64,000 nt of DNA from Symsagittifera roscoffensis. Taxonomy: Eukaryota; Xenacoelomorpha; Acoela; Convolutidae. The notes below the pieces were generated by a model. It had not been told where the DNA came from. It made no database searches and saw only the letters and a program-made list of their open reading frames with translations. A program made the translations under genes and the position numbers. Numbering within the stretch: position 1 is the first letter of the stretch; every line of letters starts with the position of its first letter. Where the stretch lies: contig NC_087064.1 of assembly GCF_963678635.1 (NCBI RefSeq), forward strand, positions 56,244,338 through 56,308,337, written 5' to 3'. Positions 1 to 10,266 of the stretch are shown here, piece by piece.

Positions 1-1
1 A

Positions 2-2299
2 CATTGCTCTGGAAATATTTTAGACTTAGTAGCTATTACAGATGAAATAAAAATATCGCAATTAAACGTGATCCCTTTCGAAGTTTCTGACCATCATGTT
101 ATATCTTTTCTACTACCAATAAGTGTTTCAATGGCAGAACGAATTTTAAAACCTTACAGAAAATGGGACAATATTGATCTTATAGAATTAGCTGGAGAAA
201 TAGAAAGTAACTTACTGATCAATCAAATCAGTTTCGAAGAAAACAACACAGCCATGAAGGATTTCTCTGACATAGTAGCTGAAGTTACAAATGATATTAA
301 CCCAACTAAATTTCGGCTTTTTAGAAAACGTAACTGCAAATTTTTTGACCATGACTTGCAAACGATGAAGCAAAAGCGCCGTAAGTTTGAACGAATCTTC
401 AATAAAGTTCCTTCACTGGAAAATAGATTGACTCTGAAGAATGCCAATCTGGATTGTCGCAAGTTATTTAAAGAGAAACAGTTTGATTACTACAATAGGG
501 AAGTAAATCGTATCAAATCACAACCAAAGAGCTCATACAGTTCTTTCAATGAAGTTTTAGGAATTGATACGAGATCAGTGCTACCCAATAATTGTTCTTT
601 ATCAGATCTGGCAGATAAATTTAATACTTTCTTTATTGAGAAAATTGAGAGCGTCATTGCTTCATTGAAACCTCATAACTTTTATTACCGTGACTCAAAT
701 GAAACATTAGCCAGAGACAAAGTGAAATTTAGTTCGTTCAATAAAGTTACTTGTGATGATATTTATAAAGCAATTGCATCCATGTCCAATGCTACCAGCC
801 CCTGCGATTCTATGCCAACTGAGATTATGAAGAAAATTCAAAAAAGCTGGGTGCCAACTTTTACTGGCATACTGAACAATTGTTTACAGAGAGGACATTT
901 CCCAAATGTTTTCAAGTTAGGCATTATAAGTCCTTTTCTGAAGAAAGCAACACTTGATAGAAATCTGTTGTCTTCTTATAGACCTGTTACCCAATTATCT
1001 TTTTCATCCAAAATTTTTGAGAGAGTAATCTCGATTCAATTGCTGCATCTTTTAAACAAGCTTGATATTCTCGATCCTTATCAATCAGCGTATCGTAAAG
1101 GATATAGCACTGAATTAGCACTTTTGAACACCAGTAATGACATTCTTAACAAGCTTTCAAGCAAATGCCCAGTAATCTTAGTGGCTCTTGACTTAAGTGC
1201 TGCCTTTGACACGGTCTCTCATGATATTTTATTACGCCGTCTGGAAAATTACACTGGACTTGAAGGAGCAGCTCTTGAACTTTGTAAGTCTTATTTATGT
1301 GGTCGCTACCAGGCAGTTAAAATTAGTAGCTGGTTATCTTCGACTGAATCTGTGAAAAATGGAGTTCCCCAAGGATCCATATTAGGTCCTCTATTTTTTA
1401 GCATTTACCTTTTACCTCTACGGTCTCTCTTTTTATCTCTTGATTTGAATTATCAAATTTATGCGGATGATGGTTTAATTTACTTATCAGCCGCAGATTT
1501 AAATAGTTCAGTTGATCATCTGAATGCAAGTCTAGTCAAAATTACCAAATGGTTTGAAATGAATAATTTGAAAATAAATTCTGATAAAACAGAAGTTCTG
1601 TTTGTTGACAGGAAGGTTGCAAGAGAAATAAACATACGTGTTAATAATGAAATTGTCAAATCAGAAGACACACTTACAGTGCTTGGTTTTATTTTTGATT
1701 CCAAATTTAACTTACAACGACAAATCAATTCTGTTTGTAGCTCGGCCTATTACATTCTGCGGAAACTTTTTAGCATAAAAGCTTTCCTTTCTTTTGAGAC
1801 CCGACATTTACTCTGTCAATCCCTTATACTTAGCCGCCTTGACTATTGCAATAGCCTATATTTTGGTTTACCCAATTACCTTTTGATGAAACTGCAGAAA
1901 ATACAAAATTCAGCTGGACGATTTGTATTCCAACTCAAGAAAGGAACACCAACCAGCCCTTATCTACATGATCTACATTGGTTACCAGTCTCGAAGCGAA
2001 TTGAGTTCAAATTACTGTGCATTGTTTTCAAAGTACTAAACCGAAACTATTTATGTCCAGCATTTTTAAGAGACATACTCAAATTAAAACAAAATAGCTA
2101 TAGCTTGCGTGATGGTCCAAAATTGGTAGTACCCAGAGTTAATTCAAGTTTAGGTAGAAGATCTTTCAGCTATTGTGGAGCAAAACTTTGGAATTCACTG
2201 CCCCAGAAAATGCGAGAAGAAACGGACTTTCAGTTATTCAGAAAATCACTGAAGACACATTCATTCAGATCTCATTATTACACATCGGCCACGTACTAA
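2..2299 (+). CDS. Non-LTR retrotransposon ORF2: endonuclease C-terminus and reverse transcriptase
   Basis: The frame is open from the first bases of the window, so the start lies outside. Numbering from nucleotide 2, residues 1-40 match the end of an APE-type endonuclease (an LDLV block, then SDHH). The RT domain follows, with a YRPV block near residue 325, motif A (LDLSAAFD, first catalytic Asp at residue 397), GVPQGSILGP, and YADD at residues 487-490. The tail carries the LHWLPV and LWNSLP blocks typical of CR1/L2 elements. The protein would nick target DNA and reverse-transcribe its own RNA at the nick. All visible catalytic residues are intact. Clade assignment between L2 and CR1 is by motif only. 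Confidence 0.9.
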   Translation, partial: HCSGNILDLVAITDEIKISQLNVIPFEVSDHHVISFLLPISVSMAERILKPYRKWDNIDLIELAGEIESNLLINQISFEENNTAMKDFSDIVAEVTNDINPTKFRLFRKRNCKFFDHDLQTMKQKRRKFERIFNKVPSLENRLTLKNANLDCRKLFKEKQFDYYNREVNRIKSQPKSSYSSFNEVLGIDTRSVLPNNCSLSDLADKFNTFFIEKIESVIASLKPHNFYYRDSNETLARDKVKFSSFNKVTCDDIYKAIASMSNATSPCDSMPTEIMKKIQKSWVPTFTGILNNCLQRGHFPNVFKLGIISPFLKKATLDRNLLSSYRPVTQLSFSSKIFERVISIQLLHLLNKLDILDPYQSAYRKGYSTELALLNTSNDILNKLSSKCPVILVALDLSAAFDTVSHDILLRRLENYTGLEGAALELCKSYLCGRYQAVKISSWLSSTESVKNGVPQGSILGPLFFSIYLLPLRSLFLSLDLNYQIYADDGLIYLSAADLNSSVDHLNASLVKITKWFEMNNLKINSDKTEVLFVDRKVAREINIRVNNEIVKSEDTLTVLGFIFDSKFNLQRQINSVCSSAYYILRKLFSIKAFLSFETRHLLCQSLILSRLDYCNSLYFGLPNYLLMKLQKIQNSAGRFVFQLKKGTPTSPYLHDLHWLPVSKRIEFKLLCIVFKVLNRNYLCPAFLRDILKLKQNSYSLRDGPKLVVPRVNSSLGRRSFSYCGAKLWNSLPQKMREETDFQLFRKSLKTHSFRSHYYTSATY

Positions 2300-2353
2300 G
2301 GAGACAGACAAAACAAACACCTTTGAGTACCAAAAAGGGTGTATAATCCAGCA

Positions 2354-2374
2354 ATGATGATGATGATGATGATG
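2354..2374 (+). repeat. (ATG)7 microsatellite tail of the non-LTR element
   Basis: Seven perfect ATG units lie about 55 bases after the retrotransposon stop codon, at the place where CR1/L2 elements end in short tandem repeats. It marks the 3' end of the insertion. Confidence 0.8.
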
Positions 2375-2752
2375 AGTTAGGTTACAAAAAAGGTTCGTAA
2401 TAACACACTAAGCTGATCGCAAGTGTAATCATCGCAAGTGCATAAAATTGCGCGCAATTTAAGTCCAGCAAAATTTTTAAAAAAAACGGCAATTCCAGAA
2501 CTCTGCGAAAAAGATTGCAGATGAAAAATCGTTTTTCATTTCAGCTCGCGTCGTCAATATCTTCACAAGCGTATAAAAATAACCCTTAAAACAATTAATT
2601 TCATAAACCTTGCACAGGAATTAGCTACTTTGGTTTTATAAACGTAGATTGACCATAAAACACTAGACTACAGCTTGTGTGAAGAGAAAAAACATATGTT
2701 GAGCTTTTTGCAATATACTTCTTTTTAGGCTACAGATGGTATCTGTACTCAC

Positions 2753-2890
2753 CTGATATCTGGCTATCTCCTCCCCATACTTGCACTCTGCCCCTGGAGA
2801 GTCCCGCACCCTTTTCAGCTCCTTGCCCAAGTAGTAGTGAGACAGACTCTTGTAGTGCTCGATCTTCACTAGAATGTCTGGCAGCCAGTT
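2753..2890 (-). CDS. PDCD6IP: ALIX-like gene, coding exon 7
   Basis: The exon has 46 codons in phase 0 between a TGTGCAG acceptor and a CAG/GTGAGT donor. It encodes NWLPDILVK at its start and KYGEEIARYQ at its end, matching the FGEEIARLQ helix of ALIX BRO1. It is the last exon of the gene inside the window. Confidence 0.85.
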
Positions 2891-5800
2891 CTGCACACAA
2901 CAATCACAGAAACAAATGATGCGAGCAATTATAGGCACACTTCCTTTATACAGTGCTGATTTAAATTATCCGGACAAAACGCAATTAACTAGAAATTTGA
3001 AACATGTTTTTCTCAAATTGGGTTGACTTTAAGTAAAAAACGATGCAGACATACTTTGCTTAGAATTTCAGCTGAGTTATTATGGTGCACTTTGTTTTTA
3101 CCCCTAAAACAAAAGGCACCATTTTACCACAAAAATTTAAGTTTTACCCCAGAAACGGATTATGTTTGGCTTTTTTAGTCAATCAAAAATTACGCCAGAA
3201 CTACTTGGTCAATCACTGATATACTTATAACAAAAGGAGCCTCTTACGAAGCCCAACAAACTTCAAGGAGGGTATATTCTCCAAAACATTGTATAAACTA
3301 ATTTATGTTTGTTTGATAGACAAAAAAGGTTGTTTTTACAATATAAAACAATTTTTACACATTTTGCGCAAACTTTTGGGGAAGATACCCTTCATAAACT
3401 TTGTTGGGCTACATAAGTCTCACTTTGTAATAATTATATCAGTGATCAATCAAATAGTTCTGGTGTAATTTTTGATTGACTTAAAAGCCAAAAATGATTC
3501 ATTTATGGGGTAAAACGATGGGTCCGTGAGCACCATTTTATTTCTGCTGAAAATTTATACAATTTTTGTAACCATCATTTTTACCTGAAGGTAAGCCAAT
3601 TTGAGAAAAACGCATTTTTAATTTTCAGTTTCGTTCGTTTCGTCCGGATAATTTGTACACCCTCATGCGCATGTACTTGTCAACGATTCGCTCCGATTCT
3701 AGTTAGAATGAGCTACTACTGCTTCAAATAGGTTCTTTAAACAATTAGCGAAAAAATTGGACATTATGGTTATTATCTGTTAGATCTAGACAAAGCGGGG
3801 CTGCTGCATAACGAAAAAAGGTCCATTATGTACTCCAGACTGGAATAAGGGTAAAGGTTTGTCTACAATGAGCGAACATGATTTAGGACTAAGAAAATGA
3901 AATATGGGTCAAATGAACGATAATCCCTTAAAAACCTAAGTGAACTATCTCCCTCCTATTAATAATTATGAACAATCTCCCTCCTATTAATAATTATGAA
4001 CAATCTCCCTCCTACGCCAGAACTACTTGGTCAATCACTGATATACTTTTAAGAATTTTTGCAATAAAAAGTGGTGCCAAACGCAGCATTCTGATTGCCC
4101 AAAAAGGAATCTCTCAGCCAAGTAAATCGCCTCCCTCTCGTTTGGGGATATTGTGCACTTGATCCTAAAATTGTTTGGAAATAAAAAAGATATTGTTTTC
4201 AACCTGACAGCTCATGAAAAGGCGGTTCAGTTTGTATATTCACTTTCCTGATTATCATATACTTTCGTTTGCTACCCATGTTGATTCCCGAAATCATAGA
4301 TTTTGCTACCGCAGTCGATAAAATGTAAATGAATTTGACTAATTCTGAGCGTAAAAGTTTGATGAGGACTAACTCGATTTAAAAAGAAACGTACCGATAC
4401 TGATTGCAGATTCATGTCAATTAGGTTCTGAAAATTTAGGACTTTTTGAACATTTTTTTTACTTAATTTTTTTTTGAAATTAAAAAAAGATATATCATCA
4501 AGCTACAAGGGTTTTCTGGTAATTTTATGTTAGGAATCCATATGTGTCACAAAACAGCACACTAGTAGAAGATGGGAAATTTAAACGTTTGGGGAGTCAG
4601 GACATAGCTTAAACCGGAGAAACAAACAGACATAAAACTGGTTGAAGTGTCTCTTACCTCCTTGTTGAAAAATAAGTAGATGAAACTTTTCATAAACTTT
4701 TCAAAATCTCGTTTGCTAGAAATGATAGCCTTCGACTTTGATTAAAAACAGATAGTGCAATCAAATATTAAACAACACAGACAAATATAAAACAAATCTG
4801 AAAAAGCCCCCCATCACTAAAAATTTTAAATTAGGGTCAACTTACGAAATCGTCCTTGAGCACTGCGGTCACAGTCCTTTGAGTGTCTGCCTTGGCGTGA
4901 GCCGTTTCGTACATTTCGGCCAGGGCAGCCGTCACCTGGGAGAGCACTTTGGGCTTCATCTTACCACCTAAATAAAAATATAATTCACCCATCAATGAAT
5001 GCTATAGACAGCAGACACTAATTAAATCGGCGTGATAAAGAACTCACTCGAGTAGGCCTTGATCCAGATACACTCCTGGGCCTGTGCCTGACATAGGGCC
5101 ACCAGGAAACTCAGGAACTCTGCACTCAGATCATTCGTGCTCACTTGGCCAACCATAGATACCGCATTGTCCCGAAGGAACTCAAAGATGCCCGCTGCTT
5201 GCTGAAAAAGCCGGGTCCTTTCCATTAAAGTTTGTCATTCCCGCGTTTTTGGTTGAATTTTTCAAGCAAAATGCGTTTTCGGTCAGATTAAAAGATTTAT
5301 CTGCACACTTGGAATGTATTGTTCCGACTTTCGATACGAAAGTAACGGAATATTTGTGATCGGGGTGGTTTTTTTTTCTTCAGACAAATTTCGACTTTTT
5401 AAATAGCCATTTTTGACGAAATTTTTTTTACAACATTCAAAAGGTATTGTTGTCCTGAGCTTAAATTTGAAAAGATATTTCATCCGTGATTATTTTTCGT
5501 AAAAATAGTTATGGGGGTTTAAATAGTGCCATTTTAGCCAATATGTGACAATTAACGCGCGATATATTTCGCGCTATTAACGCGTAAGCGGAGATTTAAT
5601 CCGCCTTAGAAATCGTTCCAAATTGGTTGAAAGGAGCTTATTTGACATAATTGATTTGTTCATGTCAGGACAAAAAATACCACAAAAAAAGCTCCATGAC
5701 AAAATATACCGTACCAAAAGATCCCTTGTACAAAATCGCCCATACCATAAGATCTCATGCCATTAAAAAAGATCCCATGAATTATGAATAAAAATCATGA

Positions 5801-8800
5801 TCATAGTGTCAGCAGAAATAAATCTAGAGTAATGATATCTCAATTAGGTTGGCGCTATTAAAGAACAACGCAAATGTTAGATAACTTAATTTAAACTGGG
5901 CTCATTTTTGGGATTAACATAGTGCCAGCATGCGTTTAATTTAGAGTTAATACGGCATTGAATTAGAACAACTCAACTGAAAATGTATACACTCTGTATT
6001 CATTATCTCTTTCTTTAACTCATTGAATAGTCAAAAAAGAATTTTTTTTTACTTGGGGACCTCACAAAAAGGCCAAACACTGATTATTCTGGACGGCCAT
6101 GAATTTCAAAAGAAACCGGATACGAAGAGAAAACACTAGCGCTGCAGCAAATGCAGGTCAAATAAAAGCCCGAAATCTTTAATCACTTCTGGGAGCGAAA
6201 TAATTTCATACCGCAATGAGCATAGTCACGAGCTCAAAGCAGGACGCTGAGAAGCTCGGCAACTAGTTCAGCAAATGAAGGAGACAGTTAGGAATCAACC
6301 AAATCCAGTAAACAGCCAGATCATCGCAGCTAGTTTACAATTGGTGCAGAACGACAAAGCAACCCAACAGTCTTTGCCTTCCCGGTTGGCAATTACGCGA
6401 ACTTTAAACAGAAGTAAACAAACGACATCCCTGCCGAATATTGCCAGATATGACCGTCATTTCGAAATACCCGATCGTTTTAAGCAATTTTGTATTTTTT
6501 GATAGCGGCAAACAAGATACGGAACGCATAATAATTTTTTGCGCCATTGAGAACCTCAATGCACTTAAATTGTACAACAGATCCTGGTGGCTTGTAGACG
6601 GTACTTTCAAAATTTGCCCTGGTAATTTTTACCAGCTCTACACTACACATCCAGATTGGCGGGTTTTATCCACCTTGCGTCTACGCTCTGCTCACCAATA
6701 AGCGCTTAACAACCTATAAGTTCCTAACCGCACTTAAATCGCTTATCGGTGACGTACCCCCGGAAAAAATTTTGATCAGTTTTAAAAGTGTGGCGTTGAG
6801 TGCTTTTGCGTCTCATTACGAATCTGCCATCAAAGGATGTTTGTTATTTTCACCTCTGTCAGAGCTTTATGCGGAAAATATCCGAATTGGGCCTTTAAAA
6901 GAATTACGAATCAAACAGCGAGCTAGTCTTAGCGCAGAATATTATTCCTGCGCTTAAGTTTTGTGCCGGAGTCAAAAGTGGAAATCGGGTTCGACCTAGT
7001 AATTGAGGAATATGCAGTGTTGCAACCAAGCTGGATATTTCACAAAACGATCTCGAAAACTTAGACGAGCTCACAGCTTTCCAAAAACGTACATTAAAGG
7101 GGATTTGATTGGCCGACAAACGCTCTCTCCTATTCCTTTATGGAACCGTAATCAAAATGCTGTGAGTGGTCTAGCCCGAACCACAAATGCAGTTGAAGGG
7201 TGGCATCTAGGTGTCACCGCTTTGTTTCAAGGCAGCCATCCTTCAATGTATCCGTTTCCTGAAAAAATTCAACTGGATTCCTACAACCAAAAATTCAATA
7301 GTTTGAAGGCATCCAGCGGTACTATCAACTTATCCCGAAAAAGTACCGTGATCTGAATGAAAAAGTTCAACAGATAACTAGTTCATACACAGATTCTAAC
7401 TTTTTGTCTTATATCCGTTCACTTGCCCATTTAACTCATTAAATTTTGTTTTAGTTTTTGCCTAATTTCTCTTAAACGTAAATTTGTTTGATCAGCCTTT
7501 TATAGACGTCTCTTTGCAGCCTCCCGGATAACCCCGAAACGCAATACTACGACTCGTTAAAAAATGCTGTCTCTAGCAATTTGATCTCAGAGCAATTACC
7601 CTTATTTACGGGACGCTAGGTTGGGGGTAGGGGCCTGACGGCCCTTTGAGTATTGCGCCTAGCAAAAAAGGCTGATAAAAATTGAGAATTGATATTTTTA
7701 TCAAATAGAATGGCAAGTGATTCGTAATAAAATGATTTCAAAGCTTTAAAATTTTGCATAACTCAATTTCAATTTTGTACCGACTTGAGTTCGCCGAAAC
7801 GCAATAATCAATTTCAATCTTGTACCGAGTTGAGTTGTCTGGAAAATCAGGCCATTTTTGGCAAAGTTGGTTTTGATTAATTGGAAACCCTTTTCAAGTT
7901 CATTTGTAGTCTAAGCTTTTTTGAGGTTTGAGTTTCAATTTGAAGACCAAGTGATTAGCAAAGTAATTTATGTTCAAATATTGTGCAGCAAAATTCTTGC
8001 CGTTTCTTTGATTTTAAGTGACCTTTTTTTCGCTTTGATCGATTAACCGCATCCTTTTCAATTCTCGGATTCTTTGTTATTTTATTATAGTATCTCATGT
8101 CGTGGTCGATTTTAGAACGAAGTATCTTTTGGAATGGTATCTTATTGACTGGGATCTTCTCGTTTGGGATCTTAAGGAAAGGGATCTTTTGTCATGTAAC
8201 CGATTTGTTACAGGGAGCAAAATTTATTCTTTGGTACTTTTTGTGGCGTGTGGGGGGATGATTTTCAGTTTCATTTTATTACATTTAATTTTTTATGTTA
8301 TTACTGCTCCAAAAACCTTAAAAGGCAGTCGGAACATTCAGGGTTTCAGGGCTTGTGCAATACGAGAGGTCTTGTTTTATTGCAATTCAATTGCTTTTAA
8401 TATGACTAGCCGATGGAACTATTCTTATGGGCGAAGGACTGAATGCGCGCAAACTCTCAACCAATCAGCGCCCTTCAAACTGACCGAAACTGACTGACTC
8501 GCGATCGAAATTTTGAGTAATGAGTCACGCATTCCACAACTGATACAATTTAGTATAATCCTAAGGCAAAGTAAAACTTTTGGGGTCTATTCTGCTAGCA
8601 GAGAAACTAATTGCTTGAAAATTTTCAACCAATCAGCTTCCTTCTAACTGTCCAAAACTGAATAATTTACTTGCTTAAAATTTGCCAGCAATGAGTTATG
8701 ATTGCCTTACATACATTTCAAGCATTCGTGCCAACCAGCCCTAATGGCATGAGGGGTTCGCCCATTTTTTGACATCATACCTGAAAATATTTAGTCGCGG

Positions 8801-10242
8801 TTTGCATTGAGGCGTCATCATTGGATCGGATTCCAGTTGCGATCTGAGTCATAAAGGCTGCAGTGTTGTACAGAACTGCTGCTTTCTCATAACCACTGCT
8901 CGAAATAGCTGAAAAGTTTGGTATGAAAATGTTTTTACTTATTAAAATCATTAAATTCAAATACTTAACAAGGATAGCCGGTTACTGTACAAGTAGCAGA
9001 ATATTCCGCCCATAGTCTTAAAAAATAACATTTTTCAAATTAGTGTCGTTTTTTTTCTGTGTGGTGTGATAAAAAAAAATCTGAACGAAAATATAAAAAT
9101 TGGGCAAATTGGACAGTCATATTCATTTAGGCTAATTGGAAAACAATTTATGTAGAAAAATGGCTAGAAAAACGGGAAAAAAACGTTAAAGCCAATTTTT
9201 CCATTTTTTGCAGAACTTTTTTTTTGAATTTTTGATTCCGAAAATGGCGCTAAAACTGCTAAAGCTAACTTAACACAAACAAAACCAAGTTTTCACGGCT
9301 TACTTTTAGCTTAAATAAGCTTTTGTAAGCCTGCACATGCTCACCTTATTAGCTCGACATTAGACCAAAAATCAAAAATTTCCAACCGGTTTTTCTCGAC
9401 AGATATTTCGAATCACGAGTGAAAGGGCTTTAATATGATATATCACTCGAGCCTCCGATGATTATTTGCGGTACCTGATTTTGTGGAAAAAAATTAAAAC
9501 ACACCCGAATGCAAAGTCCCTCCACATTTTTAAAATGGTCGGAACAAAAATCAACTTACACTTTTTTGATCCGAAAACACCTTTTCCGAACGAGTCCTTC
9601 CAACAAAAAGACACGCGTATCTAAAAACCAGCAATGATTTGAAAAACTACATAAATGCTATTACAACAAAGCAGGCTTACACTAAAGAAGGTGCTTACTT
9701 CATTCGTGTCTGTTATAGGAAACCGTTTTTCCATTGAGCAGAACTGATCGTAATACCTAAAATATCCGTTGAAGTTCGCCAATTGGTGTAGTGCGTGAGT
9801 ATCTAAAACTGTCCATTTCTCCTAGCTACTTGCTCTACATTAAGTAAACCTCAGTAATCAAGGCCTCGTTTTAGTTTAAGGCAAAAACTATAGCTCACTG
9901 AATAGCAATTTACCGGGAAAAATGACACATTGACAAAATTAAAATTTCAAGACGCTTTATTTATTTCAATCCTTGCTTCGTCGGGAGCATTTGTTGACTT
10001 CATGAGCAATGTTCTCAAAATAGTCAAATAATCATGACTTACCTTTGCAGCATATTCAGTCCGACCTCAGTTCTGTCAGGCGGAACAAGCACTCCTATGT
10101 TTCTGCTCTTAGTCAAAGTAGCCAGAGCATTATTCGCATCTTCCTCGTTCGATCCCGCACTCTTAATGTGACTTTTGAGCAACTTGACAAAGTCCAGCTC
10201 TGTCGTTCCTTTCAAAGGCACACTTTTCATTGAGCGAGCCAT
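2753..10242 (-). CDS. PDCD6IP: ALIX/PDCD6IP-like BRO1-domain protein, 5' seven exons
   Basis: Coding exons in order are 10242-10043, 9756-9699, 9620-9560, 8908-8781, 5201-5048, 4967-4846 and 2890-2753. All junctions are GT-AG and the phases match, giving 287 codons without a stop. The product follows the BRO1 domain of ALIX: a YYDQ block after exon 1, WKDSFGKG in exon 3, GYEKAAVLYN in exon 4, AQAQEC in exon 5, and KYGEEIARYQ in exon 7. BRO1 domains (about 360 residues) bind ESCRT-III CHMP4 and act in endosomal sorting, membrane scission and cytokinesis. The last part of BRO1 and the V and proline-rich regions must lie left of the window. HD-PTP and BROX also carry BRO1, but the N-terminus fits ALIX best. 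Introns carry a MULE, a MITE and probably an L2-like element. Confidence 0.88.
2951..3664. mobile_element. Palindromic Tc1-like MITE
   Basis: Two arms of roughly 330 bases are imperfect inverted copies of each other around a centre near 3,320. The left terminus follows a TA and reads CAGTGCTG, then AAATTATCCGGAC. The right terminus carries the complement GTCCGGATAATTT. TA insertion and a TATCCGGAC-like end are usual for Tc1/mariner-derived non-autonomous elements. No transposase is present. The right boundary is approximate because the last 15 bases have diverged. It lies in the intron between exons 7 and 6 of the ALIX-like gene. Confidence 0.7.
3942..4015. repeat. 28-bp minisatellite, 2.6 copies
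   Basis: Units start at 3942, 3970 and 3998 and are nearly identical. The partial third unit breaks directly into a 36-base fragment (4013-4048) identical to an inner part of the neighbouring MITE (3191-3226). This suggests a replication-slippage or repair junction. Confidence 0.85.
4846..4967 (-). CDS. PDCD6IP: ALIX-like gene, coding exon 6
   Basis: The exon enters in phase 1 (A from exon 5 plus GT makes Ser) and encodes GKMKPKV to VLKDDF, 40 codons. It ends at a TTC/GTAAGT donor. It corresponds to the ALIX segment after AQAQEV, a helical part of BRO1. Confidence 0.82.
5048..5201 (-). CDS. PDCD6IP: ALIX-like gene, coding exon 5
   Basis: The acceptor is TTTTTCAG/CAA and the donor is A/GTGAGT. 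The exon encodes QAAGIFEFLRDN and ends with AQAQECIWIKAYS, the most conserved helix of BRO1 domains. An upstream in-frame ATG at 5225 lies in the intron and is not used. Confidence 0.85.
5690..8200 (+). mobile_element. Degenerate MULE (Mutator-like) transposon in an intron
   Basis: A FLYWCH plus MULE transposase pseudogene (6080-7440) is flanked by two AT-rich blocks rich in a GATC motif. The left block, near 5,690-5,790, carries AAGATCCC or AAGATCTC several times. The right block, near 8,115-8,200, carries the inverted form GGGATCTT three times, plus variants. Long terminal inverted repeats with internal short repeats are usual for MULEs, so these blocks are probably its ends. No target-site duplication could be picked out by eye, so the limits are approximate. 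The rest of the interval, including 7,441-8,114, shows no other gene. Confidence 0.5.
6080..7440 (+). pseudogene. FLYWCH finger and MULE transposase, broken
   Basis: From 6080 one frame reads a FLYWCH-type zinc finger: LDGHEF, a Cys pair, then NEHSHEL. The expected Trp before the first Cys is replaced by TAG. The frame continues into a MULE N-terminus (LPSRLAITRT). After a frameshift near 6,480 come the transposase core WWLVDGTFKICP and FYQLYTTH, holding the first catalytic Asp. After another shift comes VYALLTNK, and the usual TDFE holding the second Asp has become ISFK. Further on are ESAIKGC and RTTNAVEGWHLG. Several stops and shifts show it is dead. Animal MULEs of this kind move DNA by a DDE transposase. 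Confidence 0.8.
8781..8908 (-). CDS. PDCD6IP: ALIX-like gene, coding exon 4
   Basis: The exon enters in phase 1 and encodes SISSSGYEKAAVLYNTAAF, then 23 residues ending KYFQ, with a CAG/GTATG donor. This matches the GYEKSCVLFNCAALASQIA helix of ALIX. Confidence 0.87.
8970..9505. repeat. Diverged dispersed repeat, copy 1
   Basis: This stretch aligns end to end, with many substitutions and small gaps, to 22,245-22,880 on the same strand. Shared blocks include AACAAGGATAGCC at the start, TTTTTCAAATTAGTGT, the region GAATTTTTTGATT to GCGCTAAAAC, and a TTTAATATGAT block near the end. It lies in intron 3 of the ALIX-like gene. No protein is encoded. It is either a dispersed repeat or an old local duplication. 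Confidence 0.6.
9560..9620 (-). CDS. PDCD6IP: ALIX-like gene, coding exon 3
   Basis: A short exon of 20 codons plus one base, between TTTTTAG and T/GTAAGT. It encodes IRVSFCWKDSFGKGVFGSKK, matching the FTWKDAFDKGS segment of ALIX. Confidence 0.85.
9699..9756 (-). CDS. PDCD6IP: ALIX-like gene, coding exon 2
   Basis: The first base completes an AGG codon begun in exon 1, followed by 19 codons YYDQFCSMEKRFPITDTNE. It matches RYYDQICSIEPKFP of ALIX. Splice signals are TTTTAG and GTAAGC. Confidence 0.86.
10043..10242 (-). CDS. PDCD6IP: ALIX-like gene, first coding exon
   Basis: The exon starts at ATG 10242 with MARSMKSVPLKGTTELDF, which parallels the VQLKKTSEVDL start of ALIX BRO1, and ends MLQ-AG/GTAAGT in phase 2. 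The start is chosen because it matches the family N-terminus and is preceded after only 10 bases by a strong 3' splice site. Confidence 0.87.
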
Positions 10243-10252
10243 GATAAATTAG

Positions 10253-10266
10253 TCTGAAAAAAAAAT
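10253..10266 (-). promoter_or_regulatory. 3' splice site just upstream of the ALIX-like start codon
   Basis: On the minus strand a run of T followed by CAG ends at 10254, ten bases before the ATG. It is either the acceptor of a 5' UTR intron or a spliced-leader trans-splice site. No upstream non-coding exon could be recognised. Confidence 0.55.

Larger units (their letters stand above)
1..2376 (+). mobile_element. L2/CR1-like non-LTR retrotransposon, 3' part
   Basis: The element enters the window from the left, so its 5' end is not visible. It has one long open frame (end of an AP-type endonuclease, then reverse transcriptase), a short 3' UTR of about 50 bases, and ends in seven ATG triplets. 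Ending in a microsatellite rather than a poly(A) tail is usual for the CR1/L2 group. It lies downstream of the seventh visible exon of the ALIX-like gene, in opposite orientation, so it probably sits in an intron of that gene. The frame is uninterrupted, which suggests a young copy. Confidence 0.85.
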
